Shown: piece by piece, positions 1 to 10,560 of the stretch
How the letters are laid out: the number at the start of each line of letters is the position of its first letter
Position numbering within the stretch: the stretch's first letter is position 1
Assembly (NCBI RefSeq): GCF_032884065.1
Contig: NC_088863.1
Coordinates: 41,572,880-41,636,879, forward strand
Length of the DNA stretch: 64,000 bases
Source: Artemia franciscana
Lineage: Eukaryota > Arthropoda > Branchiopoda > Anostraca > Artemiidae
Direction: 5' to 3'
Position numbers and translations under genes: made by a program
The notes under the pieces: model-generated
What the model was told of the DNA's origin: nothing
The model's input: the letters and a program-made list of their open reading frames with translations, nothing else
Database searches by the model: none

Positions 1-189
1 AATTCACTTTTCTTAAAAAAAATTTATTTGTGTGACTCCCGCCCATTTTTTAGAAAACACTTTGTAGTGGCAAATCATAAAAGATAAGATGAACGAAACT
101 GAAAGCTTTGTCGCATACAACAGGCAACTTTCTTATAAGAAATTCGATTAACAAGTTGCTTATAACTCACCCGAAAATTTCAATTTTAG

Positions 190-431
190 GTGTTTCTGGT
201 ATTAGTTCTCCAAATGTAGTTGAAGCTCTTCAACACCAGGCTCAAATAGTTCTAAGTGATTATTCTCGCCAGAGACATCCAAGACAACTGACGAGATGTG
301 GAAGACTCCTGCTTCTTCTTCCGTGTTTACGGCTTGTCAGATCGTCCACTGTTACTGCATTATTTTTTAGACCAGCGAATGGTAGAGCATTTAATCAGTC
401 AGTTATTAACCAATATAAGCAAGAAAAATAG
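190..431 (+). CDS. 3'-terminal exon of an NR2E-type nuclear receptor (tailless/dissatisfaction-like), C-terminal ligand-binding domain
   Basis: The exon opens after an AG at 188-189 preceded by a T-rich tract and runs about 80 codons to TAG at 429-431. It contains the core RCGRLLLLLPCLRLV, followed by SSTV..LFF. This is the late helix block of the NR2E ligand-binding domain, where family members read R-F-G-K/R-LLLLLP-LR and then T-I-E-LFF. Upstream residues AQIVLSDYSRQRHP match the family's helix before that block. Known role of the family: DNA-binding transcription factors of neural and head development. The DNA-binding domain and earlier exons lie outside the window. The end (INQYKQEK) diverges from the usual terminal helix, and the usual Phe of RFG is Cys. 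The codon spanning the junction is completed by GT at 190-191. The gene converges on the - strand gene that ends at 2271. A possible poly(A) signal AATAAA is at 1332-1337. Which NR2E member it is cannot be fixed from this exon. Confidence 0.78.
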
Positions 432-2199
432 ATATGTCCTTTTTGTGTTCAGAAAACTTCTTAACGGTAAATTTTAAATGTCGGGGCACGGTTTCACGGT
501 TGAATGGAATTTTACATGAAATATTTTCTTGCTAGCTTTAAAAGCTGACTGGGAACTGGAATTTTATTTTCTCTTCCTTAAAATTATGAGCTTAGCAGCG
601 GGAATTCAAAAGGCGATAATTTGCATTCTTACTACTTAAGAAGCAGACATTTATAAAAAGAATATTTTTTTCGGTATCCAAGCTACGTTAAAAACTATTT
701 TGAAATTAAAAGCTCTAATTTTCAACTATTTCTGAGAGTGACAAAAGACAATGCCTTTTAGAAGAAGAAACTGTTTTAAGATCTTGACAGCCAAACAAGA
801 TAGAACAAACCATATAAACCAATCATTAGATCTTACTTAGTTAAATGGGTGGACTGTAACTAATTTTTACAGAAAAATAGTGACACACTACACATTGTGA
901 ACTAGTGCAGTCGATCCACAAGCGAGAAGAGTCACATATCAAATCATTTAAGACTAAGTGCACAACCTTTGTGTTCTCAATTTTAAATTGCCCTTCTCAA
1001 TAGTACAAACATATGACATATATACATATGGCTTTCCCTATTGCGTGTTTCATTTTCACACCCTGCGACGTGCTTTTATTTAATTCTCTATTTTTCTAAG
1101 TCTCATTTGCAGCCATGGGTTCAATAGAGTTTCTTTCAGAATACAACAAAACGTTCTACCTTAAAAAACCGTTTTGCAGTCTTAAATTAATTGTTGAGTT
1201 CACTATTCTGTTCTTTAAGTTTCTAGTCAAACTTGTTTCGCATTTTTCCTATTTGTAACTTGTTCTAGTCCAGCTTGGTATAATTTATTATTTTTGTACC
1301 TGAATTTTATGATTTGAAATTTTTAATCTAGAATAAAGAGCTTTTTTTGGCCATCGTTTAGTAAAATGACCACAATTTCTTTATACATTCGTTCCCGTGT
1401 TTTAGAATAATGGGCGTCAAAATCAAAACCTTGTATTTACGAATAAAATATATGGCATGGAATGATTTTAAAAGGCGGACACGGGGCTACTAGGTTATGA
1501 AAAGAAATTATCATATAAGAGAAGAACATAGGTTGCTGAATGTTCATTAAAATCAAGGGAACGGAAATATACCTTAGAAAAGAGCGTCCTCTTTGCAATT
1601 ATTTAAAATTGGCGAAGCATGGATAGCGAAAATTCATTTGACATTATTGAAAAAAACTTATTATGCTATAAACGTATTTCAGGTATTTATTTAACGTATG
1701 AGGGTCTTCATTTGGCATTTTATGGATAAGATAGACTTTTCACAGATTCTCGATCTGGGCAACGTTTTCCAAAAGAAGCACGAATCACTGGGTAACTGAG
1801 CTAGAAAATGTTTGGGAAATTCCAACCAATATTATATATTTTAATTAAGCAGACCGTTATTGAAAGGAATTTTTTGATTTTTTGACATTAGCCATCAAAT
1901 TATTGAATTACAGGCAGTTCAAATTTATAAATTTTAGAGCACAGCAAATCATGCTACTTCTCAAAGATTAAACCTAAAGTTTCAAAAGCATTCGCTAATT
2001 TATGAAAAAATATAATGTAAGCAAATCAGTCAATAATTAAATGCGTAAAGGGGTCTTTCCACCACTGTTCTCTTTTATGTTTAATGTTGGTGATTTAATA
2101 ACAACAAAATAATGGAACGTATTGGAATTGAAAATTGTTCCACCCAACACGTTTAGCCTATATACCTTACGACGTCGGAAATTTATGTGCAATAATTAT
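432..2199. other. Intergenic or 3'-UTR stretch between two convergent genes
   Basis: AT-rich sequence with no coding signature that I can support. It presumably includes the 3' UTR of the nuclear receptor. AATAAA hexamers at 1332-1337 and about 1442 are candidates for its cleavage signal. Nothing else stands out. Confidence 0.5.
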
Positions 2200-2205
2200 T
2201 TTATT
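2200..2205 (-). promoter_or_regulatory. Candidate poly(A) signal of the RxRR-repeat secreted protein gene
   Basis: The - strand reads AATAAA here, about 66 bp downstream of the stop codon at 2271-2273, a normal position for a metazoan 3' UTR. Confidence 0.55.
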
Positions 2206-2270
2206 GATAAATAATATAATACCATTATAAACTAGGGATTGTACATTTTTCCTCTACTTTCTTTACTTTT

Positions 2271-5240
2271 CTAATACGAAGGCTGGTATGGCTGTGGCTG
2301 GTATTGGGGTGGTTGATACGCAGGGGGCTGAGGCTGATACAAAGGAGGTTGGTATTGAGGGGGTTGTGGCTGATAAGGAGGCAACTCATAGGGGGATGGA
2401 TGTGACTGATACGAAGGTGGTTGATAAGGAGGCGGCTGTGGCTGATATATAGGTGGTTGATATGGAGGCGGCTGTGGTTGATACGAAGGTGGCTGGTATG
2501 GAGGTGATTGTGGCTGATATGGAGGTAATTGATAGGGGGGTGGTTGTGGTTGATACGAAGGTGGTTGATATGTAGGTGGCTGCGGCTGGTATGGCATCGG
2601 TGGATATGAGACTGGTGCATTTGATAATGGAGCTGCCATTGATAAGGGAGTCTCTAGGTTTACCTCCTTCGAAACTTCTGAAGATACTGTCGCAGGAGGT
2701 GTTGTCATCGGAATAAGATACATTAAAGGGGGTGACGCAACTGAATGAGCATGACTAGCCGCTGCAGAGGACTTGCTACCTCCTATTTTTATTGCCCACC
2801 GCCGGTGCCGTCCAAGTAGCTCAGTAGCGTTTGTGGCGCTAGTTTGTGTTGTTTCCAACATTGCAAATCGCTGAAGTCGACTATTAGACTCAGCAGGGTC
2901 CGTGGTGTTAGTATCTATTGTCTCTTCAGAAGTAAGTCTTCTTTGCCGACTCAAAAGCTCTGCGACTGCGGTCGCATTGGCTTGTGTTTTTTCTTGTGTC
3001 GATTGACTTGTGTCGATCACAGATCGACGCTCTAGACTAACATGCTCAAGAGGATCTGTGGTTTTAGTAGCCACTATTTCATCAACAGCCTTCATTAATG
3101 GTCGTTTTGGCAAAATAGTAGATTCAGTGATATCTGTAGTGCTGGTTCCAGCAGCATCCACCATTGCAAATTGTTGTTGCAGAAGATAAGGATCAGTAGG
3201 ATCAGTGCTGTTGGTATCTTTTGGATCATCAACAGAAAATCTTCTTTGTCGGTCTACAGTTGATGCGATATCTGTAGCGTTAGTCTCTGCTGTTTCTATC
3301 ACTGCAAATCTCCTTTGCCGACTAATAGGCTCGGCAGGATCCGTGACATTTGTATCTATTACTGTATCAGAAACTTCTCTTCTGTGCCGACTAGCGGGCT
3401 CAATTACGTCTGTTGCGTTGATTTTTTTCTCGTCCATCTTTGCGAATCGTCGGCGCCGACCAATAGGGTTAGTCAAATCTGTAACATTTTCATCTGTTGC
3501 TTCATCAATGGAAAGTCTTCCTTGCCGAATAGAAGGCTCGGTGATGTCAGTGGTGTTGGTTTCTACTGCTTCCATCATTGCAAGTCGCCGATGCCTAAAT
3601 ACAGACTCGGTAAGATCTGTGATGTTGGTATTTTCTGCATCATCAACAGAAAATCTTCTTTGTCGATCTACAGTCGACGCAATATCTGTAATGTTAGTTT
3701 CTAGTGTTTCCATTACTGAAAATCGCCTTTGCCGATGAACAGGCTCCGTAGGATCCGTGACATTGGTATCTATTACTTTATCAGCAGTAACTCTTCTTTG
3801 ACGACTAGCGGGCTCGTTGACGTCCGTCGCGTTTATTTCTGCCTCATCCATCTTTGCGAACCGTCGGCGCCGACCAATAGGGTCAGCAAAATCTGTGACA
3901 TTTTCATCTTTTACTTCATCAGTGGGAAGTCTTCTTTGCTGAACAGATAACTCGGTGATGTCAGTGATGTCTGTTCCTACTGCTTCCGTCATTGCAAGTC
4001 GCCGATGCCGAAACATAGGCTCAGTAGGATCTGTGATGTGGGTATCTTTCGCGTTATCAACAGGAAATCTTCTTTGTCGATCTACAGTCAGCGCGATATC
4101 TGAAATGTTAGTATCTGCTGTTTCCGTCACAGCGAATCGCCTTTGCCGACCAATAGGCTCGGTAGGACCTGTGACATTGGTATCTATTGTTGTGTCAGTA
4201 AAAGCTCTTCTTTGCCGACTAGGGGACTCGATAACACCCGTTGTGTTGATTTTTGCCTCATCCATCTTTGTAAGTCGTCGGTGCCGACCAATAGGGTCAA
4301 CCAAATCTGTGACATTTTCATGTTTTGCTTCATCAGTAAAAAGTCTTCTTTGACGAATAGAAGACTCGGTGATGTTGGTTTCTACTGCTTCCATCATTGC
4401 AAGTCGCCGATGTCGGAACACAGGTTCGTTAGGATCTGTAACGTTGGCATCCTTTGCGTCATCGACAGAAAATCGTTTTTGTCGATCTGAAGTCAACGCA
4501 ATATCTGTAATGTTAGTCTCTGCTGCTTCCATCACTGAAAAACGTCTTTCCCGACCAAGAGGCTCGGTAGGATTTGTGACATTGGTATCTATTACCGTAT
4601 CAGCAGCTACTCTTCTTTGACGACTTGTTGACATCCGTGGCTCGTTGAGGTCTGTCGCGTTGCTTTCTGCCTCATCCATCTCTGCAAATCGTCGGTGCAG
4701 AACAACAAGGTCAGCCAAATCAGTAGCATTTCCACCTTTTACTTCATCAATGGAAAGTCTTCTTTGCCGAACAGTTAGCTCGGTTGTGTTGATTTCTACT
4801 GCTTCTGTCGTCGTAAACCGTCGCTGCCGATGACTAAGCTCAGTAGAATCTGTGACTTCACTATCCATTTTACCATCAGCAGTATGTATTTCTTGTGGAT
4901 CAGCAGAACCAGTGTCGTCGGTAGCGTTATTTTCAGCAGCATCCACCATCAGAAGTCGCCTCTGTCGGACAATAATCTTCGCAGTATCTGTAGCATTCAA
5001 ATCAGCTGTATCCAGGGTAGAAAGCCTCCTTTGCCGTAAAATAGACTCAGTAGGGTTTTTAGTATTTTCATCAGAAAATTGGAGTCGCTGCTCCCGACTA
5101 ACAGGCTCAGTAGAGTCTGCCAAGTCAGTATCGGTATCTCCAGATATCGAATCCCTTTTTTGTAGACTAACGGGCTCTATGACATCTGTGACATTAGTTT
5201 CAGTAGCTTTCACAACATATGACACGGCGAGGAGCAATAT
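2271..5240 (-). CDS. Exon 2 of a large secreted precursor: tandem ~23-residue units ending in RxRR sites, with a Pro/Gln/Tyr-rich tail
   Basis: The exon starts after a pyrimidine-rich acceptor (TTTCTTTCAG on the - strand, AG at 5242-5241) in phase 0. It encodes 989 residues, TAG at 2271-2273. With exon 1 (10500-10517) the product is 995 residues starting MGINYLILLLAVSYVVKA, a convincing signal peptide with Val/Ala at -3/-1. After it come about 34 units, each usually 23 residues, with pattern F/L-x3-D/E-A-x-x-T-N-x-T-D-x-x-E-P-x-x-R-x-R-R. Most carry an N-x-T/S glycosylation sequon and most end in RQRR, RHRR or RRRR, the consensus of furin-like convertases. Six unit types recur in fixed order every 138 residues. 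The last unit is followed by an Ala/Ser/His linker and about 110 residues of YQPP and YQPQPPP repeats. Only one unit (RQGR) has a Gly next to the site, so amidated peptides are not expected. Inference: a precursor cut into acidic glycopeptides, or a structural secretion. No family recognised. Confidence 0.87.
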   Translation of the reverse strand: MLLLAVSYVVKATETNVTDVIEPVSLQKRDSISGDTDTDLADSTEPVSREQRLQFSDENTKNPTESILRQRRLSTLDTADLNATDTAKIIVRQRRLLMVDAAENNATDDTGSADPQEIHTADGKMDSEVTDSTELSHRQRRFTTTEAVEINTTELTVRQRRLSIDEVKGGNATDLADLVVLHRRFAEMDEAESNATDLNEPRMSTSRQRRVAADTVIDTNVTNPTEPLGRERRFSVMEAAETNITDIALTSDRQKRFSVDDAKDANVTDPNEPVFRHRRLAMMEAVETNITESSIRQRRLFTDEAKHENVTDLVDPIGRHRRLTKMDEAKINTTGVIESPSRQRRAFTDTTIDTNVTGPTEPIGRQRRFAVTETADTNISDIALTVDRQRRFPVDNAKDTHITDPTEPMFRHRRLAMTEAVGTDITDITELSVQQRRLPTDEVKDENVTDFADPIGRRRRFAKMDEAEINATDVNEPASRQRRVTADKVIDTNVTDPTEPVHRQRRFSVMETLETNITDIASTVDRQRRFSVDDAENTNITDLTESVFRHRRLAMMEAVETNTTDITEPSIRQGRLSIDEATDENVTDLTNPIGRRRRFAKMDEKKINATDVIEPASRHRREVSDTVIDTNVTDPAEPISRQRRFAVIETAETNATDIASTVDRQRRFSVDDPKDTNSTDPTDPYLLQQQFAMVDAAGTSTTDITESTILPKRPLMKAVDEIVATKTTDPLEHVSLERRSVIDTSQSTQEKTQANATAVAELLSRQRRLTSEETIDTNTTDPAESNSRLQRFAMLETTQTSATNATELLGRHRRWAIKIGGSKSSAAASHAHSVASPPLMYLIPMTTPPATVSSEVSKEVNLETPLSMAAPLSNAPVSYPPMPYQPQPPTYQPPSYQPQPPPYQLPPYQPQSPPYQPPSYQPQPPPYQPPIYQPQPPPYQPPSYQSHPSPYELPPYQPQPPQYQPPLYQPQPPAYQPPQYQPQPYQPSY
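2274..2640 (-). repeat. Coding repeat for the Pro/Gln/Tyr-rich C-terminal tail
   Basis: The - strand encodes repeats of Y-Q-P-P-x and Y-Q-P-Q-P-P-P with Tyr about every five to six residues and almost no other residue type. The DNA is a short-period repeat of CCACCA/TACCAG-type words. Such tails are common in secreted matrix, cuticle and egg-envelope proteins, where Tyr can be cross-linked; that role is inference here. Confidence 0.85.
2839..5200 (-). repeat. Coding tandem array: 69-bp units in a 414-bp six-unit higher-order repeat
   Basis: The unit is 23 codons (69 bp). Unit types A-F (for example A = F-A-K-M-D-E-A, D = F-S-V-D-D-A-K, E = L-A-M-M-E-A-V) follow each other in the same order about four times, with partial copies at both ends. 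A landmark (TTTGCGAA- or TTTGTAAG-CGTCGG) falls at 3439, 3853 and 4267, spacings of exactly 414 bp. Units toward the ends are more diverged and a few have lost the RxRR site or three residues. Confidence 0.9.
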
Positions 5241-5473
5241 CTGAAAGAAAATGTTAAATGAGGGTGCATGTTTTTTATACCGTTTTCACATGAAAATAAA
5301 GAGCACCGTGGAACTTGAAACAAACGGTTAATTATATCAGTGTGAGGGCAGCTTTGACTACCCACTATTTAGTCAGATAGCTATATGAATCATAAGGGCT
5401 CATTTAGGTGTATTGCTTTACACAATCAAATTTATAGTTCTAGGTTTTGAAAAGGAAAATGTAAGTAACACCT

Positions 5474-5608
5474 GCAATTTCCAGTTGACTATATTTGTTC
5501 TCAGCTAATGTCTCTAAATATAAACCTGAGCCGCCAAGCTGCTTCTTTGCTTTGAACACAATGCGGGCTATTTCCTTTGGTCGAAAATGGACGGGAACAA
5601 GAGCAACT
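5474..5608 (-). pseudogene. Short coding relic, probably ORF1-like from a retroelement
   Basis: The - strand is open for about 45 codons with normal-looking codon use. Words such as RPKEIARIVFKAKK and GSGLYL recall the C-terminal part of LINE ORF1-like proteins (basic helix, then G-S/T-G-I-Y-L). It ends near a GTGTTA that could be a weak donor. On the opposite strand the same stretch can be read as a terminal exon after TTCTCAG (5504), which I consider less likely. The assignment rests on a short pattern only. Confidence 0.3.
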
Positions 5609-7139
5609 TATGAGTTTTTGAGCATTTGAGCAACAATAAGTCGCTGAACGCTAAATATCTGAATTTAGAATATTAGTTGAACCCATTTTGACAAAAAAAT
5701 ATGTTTCTTGTGGCCTTAGCTAAACTTTGAAGACACTGTTAAATAGCACGGAGCTATTTTTCCCTTCCTGCTCCAAGTTGCCTTGTTGTTGCTACAGCTG
5801 ATAAATCTAGTTACCATGAATCGATACCACGCACCCAGTTTTGTTTTTTGATCAGTTCGAATTTTGGGATGAAACGGAACATTTACTGCATCATAGATTT
5901 CTGAGATAATGGGTTCAACTGGAAACGTAGCATGAATAAAGTTTTAAAGTTGCTCATTTTGTCTGCACTGTCATCCGTTTAATTTTTTTCTTAAATATAA
6001 GAGAAAAGAAAGTGAAAAGTGACATTTATAGCTTAAACAAACGTGAGTTATTTACAGTAAAGAAGGTTTCCACTCCCCCCTCCTCTTTGACCATTAGATG
6101 TTTATTTGTTAATTACCAGGAAGGATTCCACAATGTGTACATCTAGTAGTTGCAAATGTTGCAATTACTGATTACCTTTCAAACAGATTGGACTGAAAAT
6201 TTTGCTATTTAAAGTAGATACGGTCTTGAAAAAAGGCCAAACATTAGCACCGACATCAGGGGTTTAAAGGATGGTAGTACCCAATCTAAATATAATTTGT
6301 GCTCATTCATATTTTTAACATCGCTTTGTACTTTCATATGAATAACCCTGCTTGTCTTTAATAATTCTTGTTTAAAAAAAATAATAAGAGCTATCCCAAA
6401 CATGTTGGGGCTGTCGCTCCCCCATTGCAACTGTATACGCATACTATAGTTCCAATTTCTCAACCTTGTTCAATTTTACTACCAATGACTTGAAACATTC
6501 ATTCCAGGTAAAAATAACATAAAAAAATCACGCAAAAAAAAAAAAAAAACAGTGGCTGGCTGCTCTCGCAGCTGTTTGGTCTCCAGTCCCTTTTGACTTA
6601 TAAAAAAGGACTCGATTTTTTATCTAATGAGCACCTTCCAAAGTTTCTGCTACCATGAGGTTGAGGTGCAGATAAGAAAGGGCAGTCCCCCTCCTATACG
6701 GAGAAAATTCTGCTCGTTTTGAGCTTTAATGTTACTCTTTACTTTCACAATAACAGCGTGGACCAGAAATATTTCCAGAAATCATAAAGAAGCAGATATT
6801 AATTTTACGTTTTTGATGCGCTTTTAAAAGTTTCTTTTGTACCCCCCCCCCCCCAAACTAAAGTCCTGGTTGCAGTCCTGGGTATTATACATTAATTTCT
6901 ATTTTCACCCTCCCCTCGTCTCTCCCTTAGAACTAATTCTGTATTTATCTGATGACTCAATGAAAGCTGGGATGTTTTCGCATTAAAATGTGCCCTTTGA
7001 GGTATCTCCCTCCGTCCCAAACTAGAAAACAATCAGAGAACCCCATTGTAAAAGTTTAAGCGCCAAAGTTTTGTAATTTGTTCGTTACTTACACATAACA
7101 TTTATTATGGGAAAACATGAGGATGTTTTTGCGGGGGAG

Positions 7140-7445
7140 TTTTCTGCAGGGGGGGGGATGTCTCGGGAATTTTCAGTGAGGAGTAAATTTTTGGGAATTA
7201 TTTCCTTTCACTGAGGATGTATTTTCTGGGGAGATATTTTCCATGGGAGGGGCATTTTCCGCGGGTAGGGGGGTATTTTTCGCAGGGGGAGGCTATTTTC
7301 CACATGGGGGGGTATTTTCTTCAGAGGGCGGCTGTTTTCCGCAGGAGGCGGTTATTTTCCACAGGGGGCGGTTATTTTCCGCAGAGAAAGGTATTTTCCG
7401 GGGGAGGATTTTCCAGCAGGGTATTTTCCAGGAGGGGGGATAAAC
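7140..7445 (+). repeat. G-rich minisatellite, about 20-bp period
   Basis: Roughly a dozen degenerate copies of a word like GGGGGCGGTTATTTTCCGCA. The regularity produces overlapping open frames on both strands rich in Phe, Gly and Pro; these are by-products of the repeat, not genes. Confidence 0.8.
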
Positions 7446-10400
7446 GCCTAGAACCAAAAAACATCTTTCTTTAGAAAAATAGGTACTTATCGTATTTTTA
7501 GGTAGATACTTGAAACCTCTTTTCTCGAGTATATATTTTAATATAAATTTTCGTATTCTAAGAAATTTATAGGAAACCTTAAGCCATACTAACTTTGCAT
7601 CCACCATAAAAAATAATTTTATGCAAATATCGTTATCACAATTATGTTTTCAGTTGAGTTGGGGCAATTTCAATGATCACTCTTTACTTACTTGCCGTTC
7701 ATTTTCGTAAACAGTTAATAAGCCAAAAACTTTTGCGCACGGTAAATTACATGAAATGCTCTACGGTTAACATAAAAAAAGTACAAGATGATGAAGCAAC
7801 CTAAAATGGTTATGTCTCAAACAATGTATCATTTTTGTTGAATCCACAGAGCCCGGATGAATTGTTAACTATTGGAAGTTGAAACAATTTCAGAAACTAG
7901 AACATTAAAGTCATATTCATCTAAGTATTGAAAGAAAAGAAACATCAGAAATTTGCGTCTTTTATTTATTTTATTACAACTTTGATATTGACAATACAAA
8001 CAATTAAGTTGTAATATCCTATCGCTTTCTTCAAAAGTGATATAATCGACTTATTTTTAAGCGGAAAATCTGTTTCGGGCTGTCATAATATTTTATAATC
8101 AGCAGAAATATTGCTTAAATAGATGGATAGCTTTGTGAGGTTAGCTGCGTGAATGAACTAAGGGTGAGTTCCGAAAGCCAATTATAATTAGTGATAGTTT
8201 TTTTGTCAGTTATTAATTTCACTTCAAACCTGAGATAACAAAAAAAAATGTAACCTATTTTCTTCATGCTTTAAAACAACAGGAAAATTCATTATTTTAT
8301 GCTTTATTACCCTGAGCCTCCCTGGGCATGAAATTTTTAAAGCCTTGATAACCTAAACATATTTTAATGACTTGTGCCCCTTTCGAAATGTTTGCGGTGC
8401 ATCACAACATCGGCTAAATATTTATCTTCATAGTGTGACTGATAGAAATAAAAATCTTTCAACTAATTTTAAAAGAATATATCGTTACAATAAAGTTTTA
8501 CTAAATTACAGAAAGATAAAAAATCAACTAAACATGGATGAATAACATTTGTAAACTATAAATTGAAAATATTGCGTTAAAAAAACAAATCAAGAGAAAT
8601 CGCGTAGCAGTATGAAAATGATTAATTTAACTGTCAAAGAACTGATCTGATTAATCCACAAATCAAAACACAGAAAAATACACCTTTCTGGTTTCTGATC
8701 TAACATTCCCATAAACCCGTAGGAAGATGTCAGGATAATTTAGCGTTTGATTATCAAGTGCTTGTTTCAATACATTTCAATATGCTTTAGCTAAACTAGG
8801 TTTTGAATTACTTGGCATTCAATGGCTGATTTTTTAAACAGTTAAGTATGGAAATTTAAATTGTTAGAACTTACGAATTTGCTACCAAGGAACTAATTAA
8901 TTTAAATTGCTTTCTTTTAATTATTTGAAAAATAAAAATAATTTTCCTTCGGATGATGTTTCAAGGCTACAAAACCCATTTTGCCTAATTTCTATTCTTA
9001 TCAATTGGCTATTTATGCCAAAAAATATTGAAATTTTCAATGTAAATCCTTGCGTAGCTACAGCACTTTTGGGACGGGATTGAAATCCTTAGCTCAGATT
9101 CGACCAGTTTTTCCATCTTAAGCAAAAAAAAAATTTTTGTACGGGAAGCACTGATTTTGTCTCCTTTTTTCATCCAAGTGGTATACATATCAAATCAGTG
9201 GTCAAATAATGTTGAAAGAGCTCATTTGAGCGAAAATTTAGTTTTCTTTTTTTTAAGTAAAAAGAGATCATACCCCAGCAAAGGCGCGTTTTCTGGAAAT
9301 TTTATGCCACGAACGATCGATTATCGGCAAAATATACCGGTCAAGAGAATCAAAACGTTATGTGAAAAAAAAGTATTCCTAGGGTTAATTTTAGTTGTAC
9401 CGGAAACATCAGAGAACTTTTATGTGATTTCTATATCTTTTAATAATATATTCTAGATTACAGCCAGGGTTCATTGAGGTGATCAGGGGTATAATTCAGG
9501 CCTATTCCACTTTATGCAGAAGGAAAAATAAAATCTGTCCTTTTCAATCAAATATTGCCCATTTTTCATTTTTAAACATTTTCCATGACAGGGTCTATTC
9601 AGAGCCGTTCATCGTGGGGAGGGGCAAAGAGGGCAGCTGCCCCAGGCACCTTGACTAGAGGGGGAGGCTGTGTTTGGGGATTTGGCCACTTTGATCAAAT
9701 TTTTCACTTTGTTTCAGCTTTTTTCATTATATTTGAGTCAGGAGGAGGCGCCACAATTAATTTTTCCCTAGCACTACCGACCCTAGGAACGGTTCTGGTC
9801 CTAGCGCTTTCATCCCTCTAGGATAAGCCTAGACACGAGATTTTTCATAGATAGAATAAAAAATTTAAAATTTTAAATACTCATTAAAAGCAGCGTGGTT
9901 CCCTCACCTGAAGTAGTCCGGAGTGAACGCCTAACCATACTAAAGACTCGCATACCCACATAAGAAAATAAGATAAAATAACAGTTAAGCTAGGCTAGAC
10001 TGTCGTGAGCTGATTCAATCCAAGTGAGTACACATGTAATATTAAAGGGGGGGGGGGATCCAAAATTTTTGAAAGGAATATGTAAATTAGACACTAGTAA
10101 AATTGCAAGCGATATGATCGATTGCTCAAAATCCTGTAGATTTAAAAGACAAAATTGATTCAAAAACCCAATACATACAAAAACCTTTTTGATCCTCTAT
10201 TTTTTTTATTATCTTTATGATTATTAATAACGTTTAAGTATAGAATCAAAGCAAATGTTTTTTGTTTTTTTTCAAGGGTCGGCGACTATCACTTGAATTT
10301 TGCTAAGAGTTACAAGCAAAATAAAATGAGAATTGATTGCAGCATTAGAAATTACTCAGCTACATATTAAGATAAAGAAATTACGGTTTGACTGATTATA

Positions 10401-10499
10401 CCTGAGACTATCAGTACCTTTCTATGATTAATATACTATTCAAAGATAATTTTTTTCAAACAGACAGTAATAGGAGCTCAATACAAATTCAACACATAC

Positions 10500-10517
10500 C
10501 AGATAGTTTATCCCCAT
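10500..10517 (-). CDS. Exon 1 (coding part) of the RxRR-repeat secreted precursor
   Basis: Six codons, M-G-I-N-Y-L, then the donor GTATGT. The ATG lies in ATAACCATGGGG, a strong initiation context. Joined in phase 0 to exon 2 (ATATTGCTCCTCGCC) it gives MGINYLILLLAVSYVVKA, which has a signal-peptide core and cleavage site that exon 2 alone lacks. A TATA box and an initiator-like TCAG lie just upstream at suitable spacing. It is too short to appear as an open reading frame and was found by looking for a phase-0 donor preceded by ATG and hydrophobic codons. Confidence 0.75.
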
Positions 10518-10560
10518 GGTTATGGCCAGAAGTAACCTCTGGAGAACTGTCTCCCAAACT

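Larger units (their letters stand above)
5241..10499 (-). other. Intron 1 (5259 bp) of the RxRR-repeat protein gene
   Basis: Bounded on the - strand by GTATGT (10499-10494) and TTTCAG ending at 5241. Splicing joins CTG (10502-10500) to ATA (5240-5238) without breaking the frame and completes a signal peptide. The intron holds an ORF1-like coding relic near 5.5 kb and a G-rich minisatellite near 7.2 kb; 7.5-9.4 kb is AT-rich with nothing recognisable. Around 9.57-9.82 kb is a piece of a dispersed repeat with GGGCAGCTGCCCCAGGCACC. Confidence 0.75.

Noticed and set aside
2225-2620. A 131-codon - strand frame rich in His/Ser/Asn overlapping the P/Q/Y tail
   Set aside because: It is the alternative frame of the YQPP repeat; its regularity comes from the DNA repeat.
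2844-5244. Many + strand open frames of 60-177 codons over the RxRR-repeat exon
   Set aside because: They are antisense shadows forced by the 69-bp period of the - strand coding repeat. They restart repeatedly, lack a signal peptide and splice context, and the - strand frame runs 989 codons with selection-like conservation.
5504-5632. + strand terminal exon after TTCTCAG in the RxRR-gene intron
   Set aside because: The opposite strand gives a longer, retroelement-like frame over the same bases; the + reading has no upstream partner.
7217-7607. Overlapping frames around the G-rich minisatellite
   Set aside because: Low-complexity products of the approximately 20-bp repeat on both strands.
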